Below, piece by piece: positions 1-7,756 of a DNA stretch of 11,043 nucleotides. A model generated the notes under the pieces. It saw only the letters and a list, made by a program, of their open reading frames with translations. It did not search any database and was not told the origin of the DNA. The stretch's first letter is position 1, and every line of letters begins with the position of its first letter. The position numbers were made by a program, and so were the translations under genes. Source of the DNA: Euperipatoides rowelli. Lineage: Eukaryota; Onychophora; Udeonychophora; Euonychophora; Peripatopsidae. The DNA lies in NCBI GenBank assembly GCA_003024985.2, contig PXIH01S0037339.1, one strand, 5' to 3'.

Positions 1-126
1 TGGCAAGGCCAAGACCGAGTCCATGTTGTAATAAAATTTCAAGGCCTACAGCCAAGACCAAGGTCAAGTTCTATTGACCTCGAGAGCTCTCGAGGCTAAG
101 ACCTGGCCTCGAGGACTACAACACTG
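1..126. repeat. Right end of a non-autonomous DNA transposon-like repeat, CAGTGTTGTAGTC terminus
   Basis: The segment ends in GACTACAACACTG (114-126), the reverse complement of the CAGTGTTGTAGTC that opens the repeat at 7115. Inward it is rich in AAGACC and AAGGCC words on the plus strand (for example 5-15 and 53-61), again like the 7115 copy. It contains a perfect 18-bp palindrome at 78-95 (CCTCGAGAG/CTCTCGAGG). The left end lies outside the window, so target-site duplication cannot be tested. CAGTG-type ends fit the hAT superfamily, but that assignment is inference. Confidence 0.6.
78..95. repeat. Perfect 18-bp GC-rich palindrome
   Basis: CCTCGAGAG is followed directly by its exact reverse complement CTCTCGAGG. 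It sits inside the terminal region of the repeat at 1-126, and a related CCTCGAGG recurs at 107-114. It may be a subterminal transposase-binding or structural part of that repeat; this is inferred from position only. Confidence 0.75.
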
Positions 127-600
127 ATTTTTACATTATTTCTTTCAAGCTCAACTCTTAACTAATCAGAGGTTGATTTTTTATTATTCCGTATGGAAAA
201 TTTTTTTAGTAAACACTTCTGTTTAGTTTTACTCTATCAGTCTTGAGATGATCGAGGTAATTTTTTATTAATACTTTTATTAATAATAAATGACAATGCT
301 TCAAATTGTTTTCTTTTCACATTAAATATTATTATAGACAAGAAAAAAATTAATTCAGTTATTTTTCATTGGTCTGCGAGGGAGTAAACCAGACCTGGTC
401 AATAGTTTCAGCATGAGGGCCAGATTAAAAATTTATAATTCTTCACGGGCCAGGCATGGAAAAATTCCAAGAGAACTAATCAATACAAAGATGCAGAGTG
501 CAGAGAGATGCATTATGTTTAAATAATGCAATTTTGTCACTTTAAGACTATACACCGTATAATTGTTATATTCTAAATCCAACTTATAGTTTCACTAAGG

Positions 601-686
601 CGAGAAAGGGAGAGAGATAATGAGCTAGCGAGAGAGAGAGGAGGGATAGAGATATAAATAGAGAGATGAAAAGAGAAATAGAAAGA
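601..686 (+). repeat. GA-rich low-complexity stretch
   Basis: The plus strand is almost pure purine with many GAGA units (longest run around 630-640), interrupted by short AT pieces. It lies inside the hAT-like element at 390-1459. No function is visible. Confidence 0.7.
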
Positions 687-965
687 CTGTATGATTTTTT
701 TAACAATTATTCCTGGAATCTGAATAATCCAAACTATAGTTTATAGTTCTCAAATCAAATGGGGACGGGGGTGACAAAATAAAGAGAGTTCATTTTAAAA
801 TGATAACCGAGGACACGGAAAATGAGACCATTAATTTAGCTACTATTTGTTAATAATAACAAAAAGTAGGTCACTAGGCTACTTTAAGAAGCTCTAATGT
901 AATTTACTTAAAAGTGGGAGGGGGGGGGGAGTTCAAATCATTGATGTCCTAAACTTAGTTTCTTT

Positions 966-983
966 TTATTATTATTATTATTA
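966..983 (+). repeat. Short ATT trinucleotide microsatellite
   Basis: About five uninterrupted ATT units lie inside the hAT-like element. Confidence 0.8.
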
Positions 984-1571
984 AAGGTGGTAAAGAGGAT
1001 TTGAAGAATTTTTCAACATTTTATAATTTCTTTACGATATCTTTGTAGTTTATATAAAGATCAATAACAATGCTATTTGAAAAAAAAACAAAAACATGAG
1101 AGATCTTAGCTGTTTGTTTTGTTGCCTCACAGTTTAATTAGACACAATGTGACCATGCCATTTGATTCACTCATCTGTTTCACTTGCACTAATTTACGTA
1201 GCCTAACTTTGTTTTATTAATTGTTTATTAATTTTATTTATTCCGGGAAAGACAGAATCTATTAATAATATGTATAGTCACTGCGTGTATAGGTAATATT
1301 GTGTGTAATCATTAAAAATAATAAGCTTACTATAGAAAATAAAGCATTTTAGATAAAATTTGCTACTTTAATGATAACGACAGTTTAAACTTTTTAAATT
1401 TAAGACTGAGCGCAGGGCCACATAAATTGATATAGCGGGTCGGATGTTGCCCATGACTAGATTAAATTCTTGCACATCCTCTTCTAGCCACCATGATATA
1501 ACCTGATTGGTCAGATTTCTTTTCATGTTTCCACAGAATAGAAACATACTGCATATTCTCTACTATGATAG

Positions 1572-1621
1572 CAGTGGTGAATCTATATAAGGGTTGAGCC
1601 TAGGGCGCCCAAGTTTTAGGT

Positions 1622-1653
<32 letters not shown>
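1572..1653 (+). repeat. Repeat fragment with CAGTGGTG start running into a 32-base poly-G tract
   Basis: The segment begins CAGTGGTGAATCTA and continues through GAGCCTAGGGCGCCC into an unbroken run of 32 G at 1622-1653. It is much more GC-rich than its surroundings. CAGTGG starts followed by G tracts occur at the ends of several animal DNA-transposon families, so it may be a transposon terminus with an expanded G run. No partner end was found. Confidence 0.4.
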
Positions 1654-1655
<2 letters not shown>

Positions 1656-1796
1656 AGGCACAACACAAAGTGTGTAGGCTAATTGTTAAAAAAGAAGCAA
1701 CAGAACATAGGAGTGTAAAATATCAATTTAGAAATTTCTTGTTAAAATTAAAAAATAACTGTAATGTAAACCACTGGCCAACACATAACTTTCTTT

Positions 1797-1850
1797 AGGG
1801 TTGCCATATTTTAAGAATCCAAAAAGAGGACACATTTTAATAACATTATA
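1797..1850. repeat. Transposon-like terminus beginning TAGGGTTGCCA
   Basis: TAGGGTTGCCATATTTTAAG, followed by an AGAGGACACA block, starts abruptly in AT-rich DNA. The reverse complement of 7756-7744 starts in the same way (TTAGGGTTGCCAGA) and also leads into GGACAT/ATGTCC words. Two independent copies of this end in opposite orientation suggest a dispersed repeat family. The inner boundary at 1850 is arbitrary and no matching far end was found to the right. Confidence 0.4.
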
Positions 1851-2834
1851 GGCGCCTTTTCATTTTTTTTTTTTAATTTACAGTATATGACTAAAATGAT
1901 TGTCAAGTCAACACTTGACCATTGTCGGATTGGTACNAATGGCCATCAACATTAACCACTAATAACAGCTAGTCTATAGCTGCGAAATTCCAAGAAGTGG
2001 CTAGATTATCAGGTAGACTAATTATAATGAAATTTTTAACCATTAAAAAATTAAATAAATGTCACTTTTATTGATTTTTTTTAGGAGTTATTAGATCATT
2101 TGACAGAACACATCCAAATAAAGGGCCAATATGCTCCCCGCATCTGCTGTATAAATAAAAAATGTGTCAGTAATACTAGCGAATTCTAAAAAAACAAATG
2201 CATTTATGATTATAGCCACAATCATAACAAATGCATTATTAGCTTGTTTCATTTAAAAAAATCTGAAAATAAGTGGCAGCGGTAATAGATGTGCAATTTC
2301 ACCTTGTTTGAAAAAAATAAAAGGTAAAGAGGTGAAATACTACTACTCTTATCTTTCAATAATTAATTTATTTGTTATCCCAGTATTAAGTCAAAGACTT
2401 TTATACAATTGGCTACTGTCAAAACACACAACTAAGCATTATGAAAAAAAAAAGTTAATAGCAAATTGTAGAAATCCTGATCGATCATAAGAGGCGTTAT
2501 TTTAAATTCAGATAAGAAATGGTATTAAACGTTTCTAAGAAAATAAAAATGTAAAGTAAATAAAACAAAATAAATAAATAAGTTTTATTTAATGTAAATT
2601 ACCTCTATTTATTTAAAATAAATAAATAATTACTTTTTTTTTTAATATTATCTTTTAATTTTATGATACACGGTAAAATCAGCCTAAACTCGATACACAG
2701 CGAACATCCCGTTAACTAAAAAAGTCACTCTAAACACTTGCCGCATATATTAGTATTATTTGTTTGTGTTTTATTTCTGATCTCATTTATATAAGCCTCT
2801 GGATTAAATCTTTTAAATTATTTTATTAGACGTT

Positions 2835-3032
2835 AACGGCATTTTCCAATTGTCGCATTTTAAAGTTCTAGTAGTTCCGGCTTAGAAAACAGAACCTCTA
2901 GAACCTGGGTCTGAGGACCCGGATGTAGGTTCTAAGAACTTTGCAAACACTAGAGTACTGCTTTTGCGAACAGCTTAGAACTTGGTTCTTTAGTTCAGAA
3001 CTGGTTCAGAACCATTTTGCGAATGTACCCTT
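2835..3032. repeat. GGTTC/GAACC-rich dispersed repeat, possible small DNA transposon
   Basis: Between about 2870 and 3015 the sequence repeats AGAACC, GGTTCT and AGAACT words in both orientations, for example AGAACCTCTAGAACCTGGGT at 2891-2910 and GTTCAGAACTGGTTCAGAAC at 2993-3012. The right edge read in reverse is AAGGGTACATTCGCAAAATG, and the left edge contains ATTGTCGCATTTTAAAGTTC. The shared TCGCA-then-GTTC arrangement suggests degenerate terminal repeats. No clear target duplication was found, so both the edges and the element class are uncertain. Confidence 0.35.
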
Positions 3033-3311
3033 AGCCTCTTTAGATATTATAGAGATTGTCCAAAATATGAGTGTGTTTTTTTTTAAAGATATTGCTGTTT
3101 ATTGGTTGATTAATGTTTACAAGCGGTATGTGAGTTATTTCAGGATATAAATTATTTTCTTAATACAGCATTTACGTGTGGAAAGCTAACACTTGTAAAT
3201 GTTTTATTAAATTAAGGTGGCAGTTTGTTGAATCTAAATTATTTCCTGAAATATTCTAAAGCGCATGCAAGTGTTAATCAGCTAATTAGTTATGCAACTT
3301 TGTTAATTGGT

Positions 3312-3352
3312 ATGCACGCTTTCCCTCAAACTATAAAGGGAAGAGCGTGCAT
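3312..3352. repeat. Strong hairpin: 15-bp stem with one bulge
   Basis: The left arm ATGCACGCTTTCCCT (3312-3326) pairs with AGGGAA (3337-3342) and AGCGTGCAT (3344-3352), leaving one bulged G at 3343 and a 10-base loop. All 15 pairs are Watson-Crick. The loop and right arm contain TATAAA (3332-3337). It lies just before the LTR-like sequence starting at 3375 and may be part of the same repeat. A stem of 15 pairs is short for a microRNA precursor. Confidence 0.8.
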
Positions 3353-3374
3353 CCAAACCTTGTCTTATGCTGCA

Positions 3375-3643
3375 TGTTAGAGAGCTGCTGCCCTCTAACG
3401 ATAGTTTTTGTGTACTATGTTACTGTATGTTTATTTTTATTTATTCTCTGTTGTTGGAGGGCAGTAGCCCTCTAGAGATATGACCGCCTCTAATGTGATA
3501 ATCTTACCATTTATAATTAGAATGAGGCTTATTATTTTGTAACCATTCAGCTTGCAATATAACCTATACCAATAAACACATTCCTTTTGTTGCTGTCAGC
3601 CTTGTGTCCGAGCCATTCTTTCCTAAATCTTTCTTTCTCAACA
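3375..3643 (+). mobile_element. Probable solo LTR of a retrotransposon
   Basis: The segment opens TGTTAGAG and closes TCTCAACA, the TG...CA ends of long terminal repeats. AATAAA at 3571-3576 lies about 70 bases before the end, as a polyadenylation signal would in an LTR on the plus strand. A 30-base block at 3375-3404 is repeated in diverged form at 3452-3481 (22 of 30 identical, both TGTT(A/G)GAG...GCCCTCTA). Within each block, GAGGGC or AGAG words face CCCTCT words. TATAAA at 3332-3337 could belong to the promoter, in which case the true left edge lies further upstream. No primer-binding site, polypurine tract, coding region or target duplication was seen, so this would be a solo and old copy. 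Confidence 0.4.
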
Positions 3644-4028
3644 CCTTTTGCTTATGACAAATCTCTGTTCTTAAGGGATTTGTTATAAATATCTAAGCAA
3701 TAAACATATTATATATTATTGGTCATGTGACTTGATTCTGTTTTAGTTAATACATTACAAAACATCTACTTTATTCAGGTCCATTAAGTCACATAACACC
3801 AAAATACACTTCATATTTATTAACTTAGACATCTGATAGGGCTAAATATAGCTGAATGGTTATTTATAGAGCCTAATGTTATACACTATCTTTATAAATA
3901 GAACTGGAACCTACTTTGTACTAATTCCTTTCCATCATTATTTCCTTCACCCATCTAGAAACTCAAATGTTACAGTAGCCTATTTTACTTAGCCATAATC
4001 ATAAATACCATCATTATGTGTTTTTCAG

Positions 4029-4064
4029 CAATGCTATTTTTGCAATTGGATGTGGAGCATTGAG
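4029..4064 (+). other. Exon-like 36-base segment flanked by splice-site consensus
   Basis: A T-rich tract ending TTTTTCAG (to 4028) precedes 36 bases that end in GAG, followed by GTAATT (donor at 4065-4066). One frame reads NAIFAIGCGALR with no stop, in a composition more GC-rich than its surroundings. It could be a small exon of another gene on the plus strand, opposite to the sulfatase. A segment this short can arise by chance, and no neighbouring plus-strand exon was found. Confidence 0.2.
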
Positions 4065-4239
4065 GTAATTATTTTTAAACTTAAATATCATTTTTATGTG
4101 TGAAAACAAATTGGTAGTACAATTTATTTTCTACTTTTAGTGCATGCAAATTTTGATATGTTTTAATAGACATTAGTTATTTAAATAATATCTTCAAATT
4201 TTTTGTTAAATATAGACTAGTCACATCTGTTATAGTTAC

Positions 4240-4932
4240 CTCTATAAATACCATTGTATCCACCTTCTCTTTGTCCATCCATTCCCGTTTCCTCAACATG
4301 AGCACCTTGATCAGATGTGAAATAGATAACTGTATCATCTTTCAATCCCAGTTTATTCAGCGTTTTCATAATTTCACCAACACTCCAGTCGAGTTCTTCA
4401 ACGTTATCACCATATCTACCATGAACACTATGATCAACAAATCCCTTTGTTGAGTGTAAGGCCGTGTGAACTTGAATAAAAGACATAAAAAGCAGAAATG
4501 GCTTCTCTCTATTAACTTGATGTTGTAAGAACTGAACAGCTTCACTGACTAGTCGGGGTGTTAAACTTCCAAGATTGATAGGCTGTTCCACAACATCATA
4601 GTTTCTCATGATTACACCATTCAAAATTTTAATGTTCTTTGTAAAAAATACTAATGTCATGGGAAGAATGACAGACAAAATAAAAATGAGAATACCTGAA
4701 CATTTGCTTCCCTGGAAAATAAGGTACACGCCTGTTGTCACACCAATAACAAACCCTGCAAAAACAAATTGATAAAAAAATGGTGTTTCAGAAGTAATTA
4801 CACTACCACCATCATCTCCAAAATCTTTAAGATTTGTCAAGGGCAAACCATAGAAATAGTCAAAGCCATGTTTAAGCGGATGATGACAAAAATCACCCCA
4901 TCCTTCACAATTAACGCCCAAATGCCATTTAC
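4240..4932 (-). CDS. Steryl-sulfatase-like sulfatase, large internal exon with catalytic residues and membrane hairpin
   Basis: This 693-base exon (230 full codons plus split Gly codons) starts after a CAG acceptor at 4935-4933 preceded by a T-rich tract, and ends at a GT donor at 4239-4238, phase 1 at both ends. The first codons complete GKWHLG, whose Lys (4930-4928) and His (4924-4922) are catalytic in known sulfatases. DFCHHPLKHGFDYFYG follows. Two hydrophobic segments (about 4777-4715 and 4696-4640) match the two-helix membrane hairpin that separates the STS/ARSD/E/F/H branch from soluble arylsulfatases A and B. Further on are MRNYDVVEQP, the active-site His in VHTAL (4468-4466), DWSVG, and SDQGAH with the metal-binding Asp-Gln (4312-4307). 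It ends in GGYNGIYRG, just before the expected catalytic-Lys/WEGG exon, which is not in the window. There are no stops or frameshifts. A membrane-bound enzyme with its active site in the lumen is inferred. Orthology to one vertebrate paralogue cannot be assigned. Confidence 0.95.
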
Positions 4933-5317
4933 CTGAAAAAAAGTATATAAACATAAACTGTAAATTTATTTAGTAGTTTGAAACAACTTTGCAGACAAGC
5001 TTTAATCAGGTAAAAAAAGTATGTTTTTAGGTTAAAAATAATGCTTTATCATATCTCCTCCACCATAATCTATTTTATCCCACCACCATAGAGTATATTA
5101 AAGTTATTAATCAAGATCAATATTAAAATCAAAATAATTTTTTTAAAAATTTTTAATGGCAAATAATAAAACTTGATACAGTAGCTTCAATCTGGAAAAA
5201 AAAAAGTTTCCAGTTTAAACGTAAGACTTACAGTATATCATCAGTGCTCCCCCCTCCCCAATTTCTATTCCCTATGATGAAAAATAACAACAAAAAATAC
5301 AATGGAAAGAGACAGAT

Positions 5318-6085
5318 TAGGGATGAAACGAATATTAATTTTGGCCGAATACCGGATACCGAATATTCGGCCATTAACAAAGACCGAATACCAAATATTC
5401 GGCCGAATATCTAACCTTTTTATTTAATTTATTTTTTTAGTCAAAGCAACCTATTGACAACCTTTAAAGATGTGCTATTTTAAGAATGCCATAGGGGAGA
5501 GAAATTTTTTTTTTTTTTTACATTTTGCTTAAAACTAGTAAAAAGCATCAAATTAAATCAATGTTTTGAATTTATTAATTTTTAAATGAATAAAATTTGT
5601 CCTTAATATGCAATCATAAATAGGCCTAACTAAATCTGCTTAGCCATCTTTTTTTAAAAAAAAATCTTGTTATTTTAAAATTAATTGATCATCATAATAA
5701 TCAGATTCACTATACCGTAATGAAAGTTTATTTCCAAATTTACATAATTATAACAAAAGTTTGAATTAATATTTAAGAAATGCTTCGTATTTTTTTTTTT
5801 CATTAAAAATATTGTGCTGGTGTTTTGTTTATAACATTATTGTCAAGTTTAAGCAAGGCAAATCATTTCTATGGTAACCATTGAGTCACTGACAAATCAG
5901 ATGCTGAGAGCTATGATACTTTATTTTCTAACATTTATTTAAAGAAAAATTCCCTTTTCCACTTGTTTAATATATTTAGGGAGATAACTAACATTCGGCA
6001 GAATACAGATCATAAACGGCTGAATACCAAATACTATGAACCCAGCCGAATACTGAGTACTAACCGAATATTCGTTTCATCCTTA
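5318..6085. mobile_element. hAT-like non-autonomous element (768 bp) with CCGAATA subterminal repeats
   Basis: The left end TAGGGATGAAACGAATATT and the reverse complement of the right end TAAGGATGAAACGAATATT agree at 18 of 19 bases. The flanking octamers AGACAGAT (5310-5317) and ATACATAT (6086-6093) match at 6 of 8, as expected for an aged hAT 8-bp target duplication. The ends are followed inward by many CCGAATA/TATTCGG words, including a perfect 12-bp palindrome at 5359-5370 and a perfect 16-bp palindrome at 5395-5410 on the left, and CCGAATA words at 6045-6070 on the right. The interior (5420-5990) is AT-rich and has no transposase reading frame, so any movement would have needed an enzyme from elsewhere. 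It sits in the sulfatase intron. Confidence 0.8.
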
Positions 6086-6785
6086 ATACATATAATTTTC
6101 CTTACATGTCTTTTTTTTTTAATATGAAATTTTTTCAAAAATTTAAAAGTAGCCTACAAGAAATAATAAAAAGGTTTGTGCTTTAAAATGTTAGCTATAA
6201 CCTATTAAAAACATAATAATTTCAAAATTGTAATGTAATAAAATATTTAGTTTTGAGCTCTTGTCTGCTATTGTAGCTGTACAAGTCAATTATTATAAGC
6301 CTACAGTGGCCACAAATTTTTATATTTTAGCTCTAATTGCAGACTACTTTTTGTAATCATTTTACTAAAGATTTATAAATATAAGCTTCTGGAGATTTAT
6401 TTTGTCTTATTTTTACCTTAAAAAGTCATGTTTCATCAAATTTTTCCTCACATTCAATCAAACAAGAAAATATAACTTTATTGAGCTGTTTAGAAGTCAC
6501 AATGATGGTCGTCATTGTTTTTGATTTCCCATAATTACTAGTGCCATTTTGTCCTTAGTATGCAAGACTAGGGAGATCGGCTCAAGCAGATCACATTGTA
6601 AATACAAATATTGAATTGTTACCATAACCATTCACCATTTTTTTGTAATTAATGGTTTTTGGTCAGGAATCACCCAGGTGACGCTATTGCTTTTGTGAAT
6701 TTTCTTTACGAAACAAGGCATTATATATATTAGCCTAAATAAATTAATCAGCATATTATTTTCAAGTTTACTTGACTTTTTTTGT

Positions 6786-6803
6786 AAAAAAAAAAAAAAA
6801 AAA
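6786..6803 (+). repeat. Poly-A run of 18
   Basis: An uninterrupted homopolymer in intronic DNA. No LINE or SINE body was recognised upstream of it, so it is treated as a simple repeat. Confidence 0.8.
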
Positions 6804-7114
6804 CGTTTAAAACTTATTTTTTGCTCATGAATTAAACAATATCAATTTAATAATAATGATAAATTTGTTGTAAATATTTGATAAGGTCATTATGATTTAT
6901 ACAGTCTTTTATTCCCATTTCCTTATTTACAGTATCCCAACTTTACGACTATAATCTAGTTGTAATGTACAAGCTTGTCTTCAAAGTTTGCTACCAAAAC
7001 AAATAGATTAACAACTTTATTTATTATTTACGTTCCTATCCTTCACTCCAATGTGGGACACTACACACTAACTTCTACTAAATAATAATCCTGCTAGTGC
7101 TTGATCATTTTTGC

Positions 7115-7340
7115 CAGTGTTGTAGTCAAGACCTGTAATCTCAAGACCAAGACCATTGGGTTCAAGACCAAGGCCAAGACCATTGGTTTCAATAACAAGG
7201 CCACAGTCAAGACCATATGGTAAACTTAAAGAGATCAAGGCCAAGACCGAGACCATTCAGTTCAAGATAAGATCAAGACCAAGACAATANAAGCTGGGCC
7301 CCCCTCCCCGATTGCCAATCGGCCTTACCAGCCAACACTG
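7115..7340. mobile_element. Small DNA-transposon-like repeat made of AAGACC arrays, CAGTGTTGTAGTC end
   Basis: The segment starts CAGTGTTGTAGTCAAGACC, identical over the first 13 bases to the reversed end of the repeat at 1-126. It ends CCAACACTG, a degenerate copy of the expected inverted end. The interior is a decayed array of AAGACC/AAGGCC words, with GACCATTGG-like blocks near 7151, 7178, 7211 and 7250. Near the right edge is a C-rich stretch and a perfect inverted repeat, CCGATTG/CAATCGG (7308-7322). The ambiguous base N is at 7290. Flanking octamers do not match, so no target duplication is visible. The array produces long open frames on both strands by composition alone, which I do not regard as genes. 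Confidence 0.6.
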
Positions 7341-7639
7341 CACTTATCTTCATTAATTAACACTTTATGAATTTTGGATAGTAACATTATAATTTATTCT
7401 ATAAGCTACCTAATGTCAGTGCAATCATTAGGCTATTCTATTTACTTTAATTCCACCTAAGAAACAAATAAATGTTTACAAAAAAAGCCTGTTTTATTAC
7501 ATTTTCACAATGCAATTAATATATTAATTAATCTTCATTGAATTTTTTTTGTCATACTTGCCGAAAGATCTAATTTTATTTCCAAGAGCTACAAATAATG
7601 AAAACTTGTCAAATAATTGACTGAAATTTTGATCAGTTT

Positions 7640-7756
7640 TTTTTAAAAACATGTGAAAAATGCTAGAAAAGTGGACAAAATAAAATCCGACGGACGTTTT
7701 TTTTAGTTGAAAAAAAGGGACATGTCCGGTGAGAACAGGACATCTGGCAACCCTAA
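7640..7756. repeat. Transposon-like terminus ending TGGCAACCCTAA
   Basis: The right edge, read in reverse, is TTAGGGTTGCCAGATGTCC, the same terminus as at 1797. Just inside are ATGTCC and GGACAT (7723-7728 and 7738-7743), which face each other across nine bases as a small hairpin. The left boundary is not defined; the GC-richer part begins around 7685. A minus-strand open frame across this edge is composition-driven and has no recognisable domain. Confidence 0.4.

Larger units (their letters stand above)
390..1459. mobile_element. hAT-like non-autonomous element, about 1.07 kb
   Basis: The left end reads CAGACCTGGTCAATAG and the reverse complement of the right end reads TAGTCATGGGCAACAT, matching at 10 of 16 positions. 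Just inside both ends are GGGCC words (GAGGGCCAG near 415-424, GGGCCACAT near 1415-1423). This resembles the widespread hAT terminal type built on GGGCAAC and GGGCCACAT blocks. Flanking octamers GAGTAAAC (382-389) and GATTAAAT (1460-1467) match at 6 of 8, consistent with an aged 8-bp target duplication. There is no transposase ORF inside. The interior is AT-rich with a GA-rich stretch at 601-686, a G-rich run at 908-920 and an ATT repeat at 966-982. The ends are diverged, so the boundary call is moderate. Confidence 0.5.
1..4239 (-). other. Sequence downstream of the large sulfatase exon, probably intron
   Basis: The large exon ends at a canonical donor (GTAACT) at 4239, so this stretch should begin as intron. 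The next expected exon (catalytic Lys and WEGGIRVP-type motif) was not seen anywhere from 4239 down to 1 on the minus strand, so the intron is probably longer than 4.2 kb. A different neighbouring gene on the plus strand cannot be excluded. The stretch is a mosaic of repeats annotated separately. Gaps at 127-389, 1470-1570, 1655-1795, 2130-2830, 3040-3300 and 3650-4020 hold only AT-rich sequence with no gene or RNA that I can recognise. The ambiguous base N lies at 1937. Confidence 0.6.

Noticed and set aside
2308-2490. Open frame of 60 codons on the plus strand
   Set aside because: It is AT-rich, rich in Lys and Tyr, lacks a recognisable domain and has no splice or promoter context; it fits chance.
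2941-3150. Open frame of 69 codons on the plus strand
   Set aside because: It begins inside the GGTTC/GAACC repeat and runs out into AT-rich DNA; the listed start is not an ATG in the sequence, and no domain is visible.
1-4239. Next sulfatase exon with WEGG and the catalytic Lys
   Set aside because: I looked for it on the minus strand and found no matching peptide or splice-bounded open frame, so it is presumed to lie outside the window.
4271-4453. Plus-strand open frame of 60 codons
   Set aside because: It is the antisense shadow of the large sulfatase exon.
7143-7289. Possible CRISPR-like or spaced direct-repeat array
   Set aside because: The spacing is irregular, the units are short and degenerate, and the context is a eukaryotic transposon-like repeat.
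7068-7356. Overlapping open frames on both strands with Gly-Leu or Arg-Pro repeats
   Set aside because: They are translations of the AAGACC array and contain an N; they are a compositional artefact.
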